Assembly (NCBI GenBank): GCA_019614645.1
Contig: JABWDB010000017.1
Location: 5,778,501-5,842,500, forward strand
Length of the DNA: 64,000 bases
From: Stratiolaelaps scimitus
Taxonomy: Eukaryota > Arthropoda > Arachnida > Mesostigmata > Laelapidae
Direction of reading: 5' to 3'
A model generated the notes under the pieces. That model saw only the letters and a list, made by a program, of their open reading frames with translations. It was not told the DNA's origin and did no database searches. This document shows positions 27,497 through 42,400 of the stretch, one piece after another (positions within the stretch are counted from its first letter, which is position 1; each line of letters starts with the position of its first letter). The position numbers were made by a program, and so were the translations under genes.

Positions 27497-30400
27497 CTTC
27501 GAGGCATGTACGACCAAGTACACACGTTATATTGTATACTGCGCCGCTATAAGCTGACAATGTCAATTGTGGTTTCATAATACAAATAGGGTATAGGATA
27601 TACATGGACATACAAGCGTTGCGTGTGAGTGTGAGAATATAATACTATTATGATTTTTATTATTATTAGCATTTGAAGTACAATATGGTTTGATACAGAA
27701 AATGTATCAAGGATTACCGCCAGCGAAATGCTATCGTCGTTAAAATTTGCGCTTATGATTAAATTCGTTGTGGGCGTCCCTTTCAAATGAGATATGTATG
27801 CCTGACGGGACTGGTTACGGAACAGACGAACAGAACTAATCGAGTTTTCGGAAGCTCAAGTTCTCGGGTAAGCCAACTGCAAATTGCAGGCACGTGACGA
27901 CAATGGACGCGTCAACAGTTGGTTTATCAGATTTATCAATTATATACTCGTTAGCACCTTCAAGTAAAGCAATACTTCCAAGCTACGAACCTGAGAGAAT
28001 TATTCTGCAGTAGTAGTAGCAACAAGCACATGCATTTCTAAATGATAACCTCTAATGTGCTTCTGTTGCACCTAAGCTAATCTGTTCTTCGTAATCGTGT
28101 GGACGTGCCTAGCAAGGGGAAGCAAAATGTATATTTTGCCGTAAATGTTCCCTAGGAATCCCTTGTAGAGAAATGTGAAAGGTTGGCTGCAACAAACAGG
28201 TAAATATGTATATTGCCACTCAGGTCACACCTTGTTTCCCCCTCAGCTGGCTTAGAGCCTTTAGATGAGCACTTCACCACCAAAATGTCAGATTTATGAC
28301 GAACCCATGATTAGAAGCGTGTCTTTCGGCAAAGGTCATCCCTGCATATGTGATTTATTTCAATATCCAGGAAGTCCCTAACCTTTTAATCTAATAGGAC
28401 GTAGAAAAGCAAACATGTTCTCTCGTTGTTGAGAAAATGGCGAACTCTTAACGCCGTTCATGCTCTATGCACAGGAACGTTTGGAGAGAGGTGACAATTA
28501 AATATTAATGCAGTTGTCGATGTCCTTTTTCTGACAGCACCTCGAGTAAGCGCATTGGGGTTAGGCCATATGGAATTGGCGTTGGTTCGAAACGACATTG
28601 CAATCGACATGACGGTAACCCACCTGTCCACAGCGAATTTAATTTGTAGCCGATTGTATTGTGACAATGTAGATGGAATTTTCAGCCGACCAGCTTGCTG
28701 TGTTTCATTTAATCAGCACCAATAGTTATGTTCATGGGAGGTGTTGTACACACACCTGCTAAAGCGATTTCCGACACAACTCGTTCCTGTTTTCCATGAG
28801 CATCGAGATCATTGAGTTCATCTTGGGCTGATCTATACAGTAATCAGCATTGGTGCCTTACTAAACGATACAGACGTTTGGCAAAACATCGAGAAAAGCA
28901 TCTATGCATCTATGAAACGCACGACAATAGCACTACAAGTGAAATCGCGGCTTTTGGCCCCATCGCAGCAACATCAGCAGCAGCCGGGCAGTTATTTCCT
29001 TTTATTTGCCACGAGTTGGCGGTGGCGTCAAGTGTCCAGCTCTCGCTGGACTGGTAAAGACAAGCAGGGGATATGCCACGGCAACGCCAGGTTCGAGTTA
29101 ATTCGTTTAAGTATATTGGACGGCGAGACACGATCCTGTATTCTATCACATTTGTAAGCGGGCACATCCAAGTGCCCGTAAGATGCAAGTTCTAATGCAA
29201 TGTCCTGCAAGCCTGCTACCAGCACACATCTACAGATCTTCTTGTTGTCTACAGCGAAAGGCAAAAGGGGAGGACCGAGATAGGGAGCGCGGGAGGAGAG
29301 CCTTATTCATGCATCAGGTCGGGTGCGGGACCATCGACGTGACGCCCTGAATCTACTATAGTACTGCCACCGCCATTACTAGCATCGCCTTTATCTGGAG
29401 TTACGGCCCAACATGTCACTCTACCTCAAGTCTTACCGTCGCTCTCCCTATCGATCTCGGCGCTTCCACGGCGGCATCGTCACAGGCTATCGCGGCTCAG
29501 TGTCCGGTCCACACGTGAAACGTATGAGGGCCGAGCCAGCCCGTCGGTAAGAAGGCAGCAATCACCATACCACCTGAGCAACTGGTTCCTCTAGGTTTTC
29601 CTTTTTTCTCGTTGCTCCCTTCCTTCGGACGAGCTTTCCGACGAAGAACGAACTAAATCGGCTTGAGCCAAACTCGGCGGCAACTGGTTGGTTGCAACCA
29701 GACTCAATCTCAAACCTCTGAGTTCAATGGCAGTTCAACGGGCGGGTTGGCCCGCCGGCCGACCGGCGAACGAGCGCACGGTCTTTTCGGCATCGCCGGT
29801 CGTCTCGAATAGGGCTGCTGCAGGAGGTAGAACAGACTTCTATTTCAACTTTGCTCTGGCCTACACTACGGCCCGTGCCTGCCTCTCTGCCTAGCTCGTC
29901 TGCCTCTGCTTTGGCCGCCATCGACTCCGGTTTGCTCGGTGCGGATTTCTCTAGTTCTTGTGCCACTTCCAGCTTCCACTGTCGATGTCCTACGACCACT
30001 ACTAGTGGCGGACTGGTTTTTGTCGTCGGTCTTTGGCACTGGACTCTTTGTATTCTGTATTCGCCAACGCGGGCGGAAAGGGGAGAGGAACGCACAAATC
30101 GTAAAAATGCTGCTGCTACTATAACCTTTATATAGTGCATTATACAAGTAGCCTCGTAGGAATCGCTCGATTCCAATGCGACTATATCGAATGTCGGCCG
30201 TTTCTGTGCTATTTCTTTTCATACCCATGTGATTTGTTTTGCCTTCTTTCTAACGTGTCGGTTTCCTGCGTTCGGTTGTTCAGGTAGTCCTGATTTAGTC
30301 TTCCTTTGTGGGCTCGTCTCTGAGCAAAAACAAACCCCCAGGCCTTCAAAGCAGACAGGTCTCAGTGTCATCTCAGATCCGGCAGGATGGTGGGTGACAG

Positions 30401-33400
30401 GTCCCGCACCGTGCAGGCTAAAGGCGTACACATCTACGGGCTGCCGCGAGCGTAGGAAGTAGTGTGCGCTTCGGGGAACGGAGGGCCTTTGGGGAGCGGG
30501 CGACAGATGGGGGATTCGAACGGGAGGGGGTAGAAACGCATGAGGAGCCAGAATGGATTACCTTGCGTTTTCTGTTGGCCTTTTCGAAGGCCTTTCGAGG
30601 CAGGCGGCACACGACGGGAGGGAAGCCCAGGTCAGAAAGTTCAATCCAGCGACGAATTGCTTTTCGGTCGGCTCCGATTCCTGGTGTGGTTCTGGGTAGC
30701 GCTCTTCCCCCCCACCAGCGGAGCAGCAAGTTGACTGTCTGGCGAATAGCCTACGTGTAGCGTATGCATCCGTTGGCCAATGGATAGGCTGGCTATAGAG
30801 CACCAGAATCATCGCATGCATCTATAACAATGAGGAACCAAGAGCCGCAATCTAACTAGACAAGGCAAATCAATCACGCGGCGGATACCCAATCTACGTG
30901 CACCATACATCGAATGGAACGTGATAACGATTCAAAGAGCGTGCAGAAGATTCAATGTCATCGTGGACGAACGAAGTTTTCCTCGACGTCCTTAGGTGTC
31001 GTGGGAATAACCTTGAGATGTGGCGGAGTCAGGATTTAAGAGGCCATCCCAGCTGTAACTTGATACCAATATAATGACTAGTTGTATATAACATGGGTTT
31101 AACAAATCCAGTGAGGAAATATAGAAGCTGAGAAATATACATGAAACATTAACAATAATTGTGTAGGTAATAGAATTTGACGCGTCTGAATACAGTACAC
31201 ATAAGGCGCACCTCTGTTTCGAAGAGATTACGGAAGAATGGTATATATATTGCAGAAGAATAGTGCAGTGAGAACAGCTCAATATATAGAGGGCTTCGCT
31301 TAGTGCTCAGCCAGTTTAACTAATTAACTAAAAGCGTTCAGGTAATCGCGATATATCTGATAAGAAAGCACCTGTGAAATATTAATTGGCATTGCCGGCC
31401 ATACAATTCCAGGAACAGTCGAAGTACTTCTTTTCTGTGTGTCGCTCAAAACGTAAACAAGACACTACGCTGCCATTGACAATCATGATACTTAGATCGC
31501 GCACGGAGTCACATTGTAGAGATGTCCAACACATCGATACTCTGCTCATATCATACTGCCAGTATTGCTGTTTATGGTAATGACAATGCGGAGTCGAGAG
31601 ACAGACTGATAGCTTTATTGATCTTGTTGATGGTTATCGTATGCGAGACGTTCTGATGCAGCGCTGCGCTACTTCAGCGGGCGCCTTGAATCTGGCTGCC
31701 ACTCTCAACGGCCAGCATGGCGTCAAGTATGATGCTTGTGCACGTATGTCTGGGTGGTGTTGACGGAAAACACCACCAGGCTTGGTTGGAGATGTGGCAG
31801 CCGCGCAGTTGCAGCCTCATGGGTTGTGCATCGTGGGCTACCAGCTTTGGGTCTCTTGACTCCGACGCGTTCCCTCCTTTCCACTCAAGGCAACAAGCAA
31901 AGGGGTAGTAACGTAGTAACGCATCGCCCGAACCCAGACCAACGACGGGCTAGCGCAACGCGCCTCATCTCATACAACTTGGTACAGCCTCGTCACAGGA
32001 TACTTGGTATTCGCTGCGTGCCTGCTCATTGCGTGACCCTCTGTACGATTATCCCCTCGCTACGTTAGGACTGCCGGCAAGCACGGGCCAGGGGTTCTTC
32101 CTTATCCACCGTCACTCGGCGCCTCGCTCTCGACCCGACTTTTCCCTCTCAGAGTCGACTGATCATAACCCTCTAGGCGGCAACAAGGAAGCCGCCGCCG
32201 CCGAGGAATAGCACCGTCGTTGCCGGAGCCCTCGGCAGAGTTCTCCCCTCCGTGACTTTACGTAGCGACGTTTGCTGTTAGTGGTTTCGTGGTTAGTTTG
32301 CCGTTGCTGCAGTGGTGGATTTCGTCTTCAATACTTGTGGGCTGTTTGGGTCCAGTACGGGGTGAGCAGAAAGAGAGACGTTGCCTCGGGGTTATTTCGG
32401 GGTCACTTTGCGGGTCTTCCAAAAGCGGCCTTTTTATCATGGGCGTCCATCTTCTACCGAAAACATTTCGTTGGTATCGAAACTGCGATCGACAATAATG
32501 AAATAATAAGAAAACCTATGCCAGACGACTCAGAGTTAAATAAAAGTGGGCATAAAAAAAAACCATTTCTGTCCCATATTGCATCGTGACAATCCGATGA
32601 CCTCTAGCGCAAATACGTACACATTACAAATGTTGCTGTACGTGATAGATAACAGTTGCACCTCACCATTCTATCACGAGTAATTATGATTCTGCAAACT
32701 AGTACCCATGGTGCATTAGTTTGTAGATTTATTGCCACAAAAATATGTATCTTCCCATAATGATGATACAGGACGGTTGAAAGAGTCGGGTGGCCCAGCA
32801 AACGAACTCTCAAATGCTACAACGGTATAAGGTGGTCCTTTGTGCATTAAGATAGGTACGTGGGCAATAGGGCGGAGGAAGGAAATTGTCGTCTCTCATT
32901 TGTTGAGGTGAGGTTGAATTTGTAAAAACCAGCTTTGCGCGCTTGACGTGGATCCAGCTCCTTAAAGAAGTCATGATGTGACTTAATTTGGCCTTGATTT
33001 GATTTCGCTCTATTCTACACTGTCCTGTTCAGTTTCCAGCACCATAGCGCCACTATACTGCGTATTTCACTGCCCCTTGCGTGCTCGTTAACCTTCATGT
33101 TCTATCGCTGCTACAGGGTACCAGCACACTCTGTGCAAATTCGAACGCTAATCATAGGCACTGGTCAGTGGCTGGCTCAGTTGTCTTGTTAAATAATAGA
33201 GCGGCAATTTGGAATCATTTTTGTATTGAACGTGTCCTCGTCTCTCCGCGGTGAGACGAGGGACATTCTTCTAACACAAAAACGAGTTCCTGTTACTAAT
33301 CACATGGCAATATCATTGCACGGCGACTGCTTACAATGGACTCGGAAGCTATCGGCCAGCCATGCAACCCGATTTTTCGTTATAGACATACACGTCACCT

Positions 33401-36400
33401 ACAGCAGATATAGCGACAGAACATTGAACTACTAACTATAATATATCTCTGTAATCCCGGTGCTGACGGAAAAGGGGATAGATTTGGTCGAGACCTCGAT
33501 TTCATGTGGATACATTTTTATCCAGAGAAGCACAATCGATTTTAGAATCCATTGCTCTACTTTGTTGTGGCGTACGCAGCCGAGCGAGCGGCCGAGCGAG
33601 GTTGCGAGGCCGCGAGGTGGTGAAGGATTTATCGGGGCGACCATTGCTCTCGAGTGCGATTATAGGCACTATATCGTGTGGGTGCCCACATACACCACTT
33701 CCAATAATCCGGCACCACCACCTCTCCCCGGACCCCTATGTGGGTCAGCCTATGGATGTGTGATCCTTCAAATCGAAGAGGATCTCCAATGATAGCTTGA
33801 GCTATTATCCGCGTGTGTACGTCTGGGTAGCCTTACTGTTGTAGAGTGCGTTGACGGTGGTGGCGGCGGCGGCGCCGCCGGACATGGCTGATAGGAGACG
33901 GAGTGGATTTCGAAATTGAAATTGTCCGTGACGCTGGTAGATCGCTGATGGAGCTGCTATCTGTAAATGTCAAACTACTATAATCGAAATTTAATGCAAT
34001 TTAGTAGGTGATGACCGAAAATTCGACACACAATTTTAAGAATTTGATACATAACGACGATCGCAAACGTTTATATAAACGAAACTGCGAAAGGTCAGGA
34101 GAAGGTTGACGCGGCCGCTTTTTGTGACCGATTATAACCGCGGCGAGTGGAAACCTTTGATCGTAATCTATACATATGTTAACTGAAATATAACATTTAA
34201 GTAATACAGTTATTTATGCTTTGTTATTTGATATCTGCACATTGTTTTATGTATGAAGTGGTTCAATTCTACCAATAAAAGGTGAATAAACGAGAGAGGC
34301 ATGTTACACAATGCATTTGTTTATTGTTGATCGGCGGTGGCTTGAACTTCCAAATGTACAATAAAAATTTATTGTACGTAAACATCGTAAAATATACATT
34401 AAAACTCAGCTGTCAACGTTCCAAGAGTTGAACGAAAATATTTGTAACACGGCTTCTTTACGACAGCCGATCGTGGGCTGATGTTAAGAATTTCAAGACC
34501 ATTTACCGCCAGCTCCCCCGTTTGCTGGCAAGACATGGCCTCGTAATGAGAAAAATTTAGATACAATCCCCCCTAAAACACTCAAAAGACGACCGAATGT
34601 GCTACGCTATTCTCCTATTAAGCCAGAGGAAGGCTAGATCCCATACGTATTAACGTATTCAGCATACTATTAATTATTAGTTTTTATCTTCATCTTTACA
34701 GGTACTGCTTCTTAGGGTTTAGCTTCAATGCTCGAGTTACACCGAACAGAGAGAATTGCGAACTTCTTCTGAAACGACTACGTATTGAAGATTACGCTCT
34801 TGGAAAATCAAAGGTAAGCGTCACGTTCCAGCTACATAATTACTATCGAAGATAGATACGAAGATCGACTCTCCATCGCATGTGTGTTTTTCTCATAGTT
34901 AATTTTAGTAAACGAGCCGAATACAAACGCGAATGTGTTTTGAATACACCCTCTTTCAGGTATTTCTAAGGTATTACCACGTGGAGTACCTGAGCCGACA
35001 ATACGAAGCGCAAATAGCCAAGATTGTTCGGGTTCAGGCTCAGTGTCGACGCTGGCTCGCCGCGCGTTTCGTGCGCAAACTGCGGGAAAAAGCCTCTGCC
35101 AAGGTCCAGGTCATGCACCTATGTACGTTCGACGTTTCTTATTCCTAAGCTGTCTTGGGCCTTTTAGTCAGTTGACGCAGGAAGAATAGCTTAACATATA
35201 TTGAATACGACTGTATAATGTAAACTCTCGTCATTGTATCTGATATCTAATCGACCTTTGAGGTTTTTCTCTACTACTTCCTGGCCTTCTAATTATAGTT
35301 CACTATTACTAGTCAATTACTTGGCAAGCAATTATTAATTAATGTCATTGGTCTTCTCGGCTTGCGCAACAGTGCGGACACTGTGATCAAACGAGATTTA
35401 AGAATTAACTTCCACTTCTCTTTTCTACTGGCATTGACTTTGCTTTCCTGTGTGTGCCAATTCATGGATTTCCGGGCTCGAATCTGCTTAAAAATATTTG
35501 CCTCGCTGGCTGCATGTGCCGATAATGATTTCTATTTTGGATCGGGCTATATACAGGTAGCACCGAGGATCTGCGAAGAGCCGTGGCCAAGAAGGCGACC
35601 CCTTGTACCGGGCAGTGCAACGCCGCCAACAATTGCAACAGCAAGGTAAAGAACGTTTTTTTTTAATTCTATTATAACAGATAAAGGAACGCATAACAGC
35701 AACTCATAGGGTTTCTGCGAACCATTCATGCCGTACCATAGAGGAGACACTGCAATCGGACTTAGCTGCCCCCCTCTCTTGTTTGTACTTACACACAAAT
35801 TTGTAAATTTGACCAACAGCCCATATTGCGACATTCGAAGAGAACATCCATTGTTGAGACATTATTTATTGAGACATTACACTACCTATCGTAATAACAG
35901 TAAACGTTTTTCGAATTTGATGACAAGCCTGTTTGAATACCCGTCGAAAAGGCCAGTATGTTTTCCGGGAAAAGGTCTCCATGATTTCAGCAACTCCAGC
36001 AACCGTATACTCAAGTATACTGATGTGAAACTACTTTCGTATTGATTCAGAACTACAGAAACTCGGGTGATTGAGGAGATCTTTCTATTAACGATTAACG
36101 ACACGGTGTATCATCCCCAAATGTAATCTGAAATTGCAACAGCATCATATATCGCTAACAAATAAATTTTGTTTATCACAAAGGCTAAGCGAACAGTTGA
36201 TTGTGGTGGCACGTTGACGTCTCCTCACAACAGACAATCATAAGGAAAGTTATATCACTAGGGTGAACAGAAAGAATATCTTACACGCGTCTAACGAAAC
36301 GCCTAACAGAACCGTGCTAGAATGAATTTGCATTATCCTCTTGAGAATAGTACAAATTAGATAGACGGCCAGTGACTCGAGTGACAAGGCATGTTTCACT

Positions 36401-39400
36401 GCATTACTCTGTCTTTATGATAAAATTGGTGGGCGACACGAAACAAGGCACCTGCATAACAAACGCCCATGGGTGATTAGGTATGGGATAGGCTAGGCAT
36501 TTGATAATAAAATAAGAAATTCGTTCCAGCTCGTTTTATTTTAGATTTCTGATAATTCTGTACCTAATCGGTTCTTACCAAGGCTACACCGTGCGCGAAC
36601 CACCATACAACATTGCTGCCAATTTTTTATTTTCGGTTCTCAACCTTCATTGCTTATATATATTCTATTTTGAATATTTGCATAGAAATTGTCTATGGTA
36701 TGTGTATTTTATATGCTTGTGATACTAGAGGCATTGAGTATTACATATATATTCATATATATATGTATTGCATCACCTATTATTCTTATCGAAGAACAGC
36801 GGATTTTGTTTTGAATATAACATCGAGTTCTACTTATCGCCAAGACTTCGCATTGTGTTAATCACAGCCCCGCCCTCTCACGTAACTTGTGTATGTTGCA
36901 TTTAGGTTGTACACGTCTAGACGGAGTCACAATGACAAATCTGTGCAAGACGTACAAGACAAAACTTGAAAACACGAAAAATATATGGGGTATTCCGATA
37001 GATACGCCGTGAGATCTTAGAAAAAAAGTTATCCTACCTTAGGGACGCGACTTTCTTGACCTTCTACACGTTGATGAGGCATACGCGATAAGCTCTAAGT
37101 GTATGTCCAGTGTAATCGGTATTGCAATAAAACCAGCCAGTAGAATCTAGCATGTTGAATGGAAGTCGCATTTGTTGATAAGACCGGTCTCTTCCCTGTT
37201 TCCTAACTCTCTCTCGCTCGCCACCCCCACCCCCCTGAGAGAGAGAGAGAGAGGGCGAGTAAAGTCTCGCTTCCATCCCACCACCACCAGCGCCCAATCT
37301 TGAAGTCCTGTTCTTGAGCCATAATTTAACACGGCCACCGCCTCGAGTCTAGATAGCAGGGTCAGGCGTCAGCACCGGTGTCTGGATTAGCTGTTAGCCG
37401 AGAACGAGGAGAGAAGAGAGCGAGAGGGGACCGGGGAGGAAAAATGACAATGATGGGTCAATGGGATTAGCTTAGTGGGAGCACAAGAGCAAGGGGACGG
37501 AGACGACGAAGGGAAACGGGCCAAGGGCAAACGCCAGCCGAAGCGATCAGGTCGAACGAAGCGCCGAAGCGGCAATGCCAGTGAGGCGCACGTAGTCAAG
37601 GGCAGTTTAGTTTTTATTATTGACACCACCAGTCAATCCCCATCAGGGAATTTCCATTGATAGGGAGAGGAGAAATGAGCGGCCAGTGAACACCGAGGCA
37701 GAAAGCGAGAGAGATAGATAGGTACAATCTCTTATCGAGCTCATAGCGCCGTGTCGTCCACATAAAGTAGTCCTGCTGTATACGTTGCGCAAACGATAGT
37801 GGTAGTTGCGTGGTGGATGTGGACATGGACAAGCGCGCTGTGAGAAGGTTTTAGTTCTACAATTCGTTATCATGTTAACATCACTAGGCATAGATGTCAT
37901 CTATACCCGTGCGACATGAAGCGGGTGGGAGGACTCATACATTTGAGGACACCGGGTATTAGCGTCAAATGGACCACCATCAAATCCAAGTCCACCAAAT
38001 CCACCAGCTGTTCCAAGTCGCTGAATCAATCCTAAAGATTTACTTATTTCGGCTATGCTCTAAAATGAATAGTCGTCAAAAATATCCTCGTTTGGGTAAG
38101 ACTTTATAGTCAAGTCATTTTGTGACTATGATGGAAGAGGAATCGTGTCGATGTATTTGCCCCTATGTATGCGTTGATATAATATGTTGTCAATTGTAAC
38201 TTCGTCTGTTGCAGTGTGATATTTTACACCTTTTACCTAGTATTTTTTACGAGAACTCAAGCAATGTATGTTGCAGTTCCGTCAATAAACAGCAGTTTGT
38301 ATTGTATTGTATTTGCTAGAAGGGCACTTACCTGCCTTAGCTCCGTGCCGGGTGTTATCATTGTTACGTGAGGATAACACACAATATGAATGATAGGAAA
38401 TAGCGACGATTTCCGTCGAGGACGCCGGCGCCAAATAACGACAAGAGGTGGAATGACAAACGTCGTAACATTTCTGGCGAGCAACCTGGGCGATCGAACT
38501 TTAAAATAAGTTCTACCGGAAAATCGGCTCACTGTTCTAAGTTACCCAATTTCACCACATGGAATAGCACTGGAATACGAGGGTGACAACAATCTTTGAA
38601 GCGATGGTACAGTGAAAAACGATTGTGGCAGGCCATATAGATGTGTGTCATATATACACAGTGTCAACCCTACTAGAAGAATGAGTAACGTCGGATGGAG
38701 GTTGAATGGTCTCGTCGGATCATGAGCCTCGCCCAGGACGGCCCACTGGCCCAAGGCGGCCAAGCCGTCGTTCCGTGCCCGGGTAAAGCATCAGGACACT
38801 TCGGAGGCAGCGCCCTCCGTCGTCTCGCAGCGTTGAAGGAGGAAAGAACATGGCTTCGCATGAGGGGCGCGCGTGGATCGCGGTCTCCTGCCACTGTTGG
38901 CCTGCCGCCCGGCATAACGGCGATACCCTACAGCTTTGAGAAAGGGCCTTGGAGAAGGTCCGACGAGCTGTAGAAGGAGCACGGAAGATGCGAAAAAAGG
39001 AAAAAGTGGTGTGAAGAAAGAAGACTACGCGGGATGGCTATCGGTATGGTCGGCGCCTCTTAGATAGTTAGTTGTAGATGGTGCGAGGGCCCGAAAGAGA
39101 TGCGGATAAAAAAGAGGCTAAGGCCAGTGAGGCTAGAAGACTTGCGTGAGCTAGTCCTAGCTTTCATGAGCCGCACGCGTTGAGTTGGGCGAAGACCAAA
39201 GAGCGATCTGCTCTTACTAGCTTATACGTATATATGCTATGTTTATACGGAGAAGGGGTGCGAGAGACAGAGAGAATCTATGCTGTGTGTATAGAGGGTG
39301 GGGTAGTGACAGAAGGGGGTAACGACTCGTTCTCGTGTACTGAACAAGTCTCCTCATGGAGAAGGAAAGATAAAAGCAGATAGTGATGGTGTGTATGTGC

Positions 39401-42400
39401 GTTCGTAGGAGGCACCACCGGCTCCGGTCTCGCCGGTTGGGTACCCTGCAGAGGAGTTTTGTATGAGCAGGCGGAGGACTAACGAACAGCGGCCAGATGT
39501 AGCCTATGCCGGCCTCAAGCAAGATACTATGACGGCCTCGTCTCTGGGGTAGGGTCGTGGGGGAGGTGGGTAGGATTAGAAGAATTTTATGTGAATGATG
39601 ATAACGCGGTGCGTACCGGGACAGCGACGCTGGTGGAAATGCAGTGAATCCTATGGAGAGGCCATTCTGTCCCCAGTGCGAGAACGAGCGTCTATGCGCG
39701 TATGGCTCGGACGGGGATAAGCGAGGTCGAGCGCATTTTACCCCACAGGAATGGAATGGTGTAGGAACGGAACACCTCGACGAGGTCAGAAATAATTAGG
39801 TACTATGAGCAATGGGCTGCTTAGTAAAAGCAAGCACAGATTATAGCAAGGTTAGCTATTTGAACGGTTGCTTGTTTTTGCCCGTAGTATAACAAAAACG
39901 ATGAAATTTTAAATGGCAGCCAATCTGCAATAGGCAGCCAAGAACGCACGCTACCTTGCTTCGTTGGTTCTCACACATTTAAGTCACATTACCCTGTTCA
40001 CCGTTCTACGAGCAAACGGATGGTAGAGTATGTGGCGATGGACCCCAATCACCCGCCTATATCCGTCACCGGAAGGAGACTGTTGTTTCGTCGACAACGG
40101 CGCCTTGCGAGTCAGGCCCTGAGGCTGCCGCCAGCATCCTCTTGAAGAATAGGGCTGGGCTGAAGCTGTATAGGGTTTTTGTGAGGGCTTTCGGGGAAAA
40201 GAGACCGAGGACGGGGATGCTCCAGATGGCTGACGCAGTTCGATAGAGGCGGCAAAAGGCGGCACGGGCTGCAACGCAAGAAAAGACCAAACAGCTACAG
40301 ATGAACGGCAGGGACTACCGAGCTGCCGGAAAGCAGCTCTAGGCTCTCCTCGAGGGGAGGGGGGGTAGAAGTAGCAGGTGTTGGTCTTATTATCTCTTTT
40401 CAATGTCCCGCTGACACCTATTGGCTACTTGGACGTTCCGTGCCATCCCTGCCTTCGGCTGCCGGCCTAAGCAAGCAGACGACCCCATCTCGCCTGATCC
40501 TTGACCGGCTCCTTCTGCTCTCTCGTATAAAAGAAGAGGCCGCTCGGCAAGTTATAGGACGACACCATAGGTGACGATGCGACAGTGGCAGGATGTGGAA
40601 GGAAGCCGAGTCTGGGCTGTATCTCAAACGGTCAATGATTAGAGATGTGGTGCCGCTGTCTTATACGTTTTGCCTACCCGGTGCTGGTCTACCCCTTGGC
40701 CGCTCTTAGTGTGGCTAGGCACACGATATCAAACTCATAGTGTCAAACAAGAGGAAAACTTATGCTGACTTCTTGTGTGTTGAATCTATTTATAATAACT
40801 ATCTGTTATTGAAATGATATCAGGTGAGTAGATAGGTTTATACATAGAAGAGAATGGGATGGGGGAACGAATCTCGTAGGCGTGACGAATCTACGCGTGT
40901 GCGTTCTGGCTTTAACTTTTCAATAGACCAAGTCGTTTGTAGAAGGGAGTCGAAGATCTTTTTGAAACGTATTATAACTGTCAAACTCGCAGTTCTCGCT
41001 AGGGGCTGCTTAACTTCGTTACACAATATTTTAATATTTGTTTCATTGATGGGACTGCAGTGTCGTTAACACTTAAGTTCTCTGTTGACGACACTGTTCA
41101 CACAGGATAAGCCTAAGGTCATTGGGCTCTGTTCAGCCGGCTTAAGTCTCAGGTGTTCTGAGGGTGTGCAACAGCTTCTATATGTATGTTTCTTTTACGC
41201 GCTTAAAAACCAGTAGAAATTTCTGGATAAACCCTACGCACCTAGGCGTTTTCGATGGTCGGTGATCTAGTCTGCTAATTTACCATCCTAACCCCACTTT
41301 TATGTGAATAAAAGAAGTTCTGTTCTATATGCTCAGAGAGCAGTGCTTTACCAACGCTGATCATCTATTTTCTTTCGGGGGGCTGTTGAAAAAAATCTCT
41401 TACAGCATACAATATAACCTTCGTAGGAGTGAAATCACGCGGAGTGCACTCCATGTAAATTGCATCAGCAAATTACGTTACGAAATCAAATAAGCCAAAC
41501 TCTGGGAACAAGCAATAGACGACCTCCGAACAATTATCTACTGTGAATAGATAGTGTGATGACGCGGATAAACGAAAATCACTGCTTGAGAAAATTGGCA
41601 CAGGAGAACAATTCTTGCATGATTAACCCGCTTGGCATTTGTTTGGCCGTCTCGACATATTATTCGACGTGATTTCACTCCATACCCTGCATTGCTTTAT
41701 TTTCAGCAATGCACATCCGCCAAGGCAAGGGCTCCCGCCCCACCAATTCCACCTGTGATGCCTACGCTTGGAGCCGACAACACTGTGAGTACATATACGA
41801 ACATATACTGACACCCGCCTCGACGAAACCTATCGGATACCTATCCGTCATGCCAAAATTAGAGTCATGTGCGGCGTCACTTCGTCAATGTCGACGTATT
41901 GGCTGTTCGGTTAATGGAGTGGCGAGCAAGCACCAAAGCTAAATATTACTTCGTGAGATCAGTTTAAACGCAATTTCTCTTTGAATAATGTGTAGTTATT
42001 TGACACAGGTTGCCCCATTACAGGAAGAGTAGATGAGGTTCGCCTTGGCACATACATTTTTTTAGCTGACCCTCAGCTATTCACCTATATGACAGGCCTC
42101 AGTATTGTAAACTTTAGAAATCACTGTAAGAACCTGTCGAGATTATCTTTGGTTATTTTTTCACCGGTTGTGCCTGGCAAGAATTCCAGGCACGACAAAT
42201 CATTTCTAATTATTGTACGTTTGAATAAATTGGATAGCGTATTATAGAAAGCTCCCGGAAATCGTTAAATTGCGTTTTGAACGATAATTTAGCTTGCGTC
42301 AGCCAACGTAGTCACATCAGACGGCGTAAGACTCTAAACATTTGGTCGCGTCTCGCTTTTGCGATTCCAGCCTCGGCAGAGCAGTTCGGTTCCACCACCG

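Larger units (their letters stand above)
25612..34701 (+). other. Myosin intron g-h (9.1 kb)
   Basis: GC-rich islands at about 26500-27450, 29300-30800 and 31700-32500 alternate with AT-rich DNA. Each island has overlapping long open frames on both strands and no recognisable protein. C15 and CGG/TA repeats are present. The flanking phases match without a further exon. Confidence 0.8.

Noticed and set aside
35557..35645. Exon j read as [15 protein letters not shown] or as a Gln-rich frame ending QRRQQLQQQ
   Set aside because: Neither frame matches the phases of both the best exon i donor and the proline-rich exon k.
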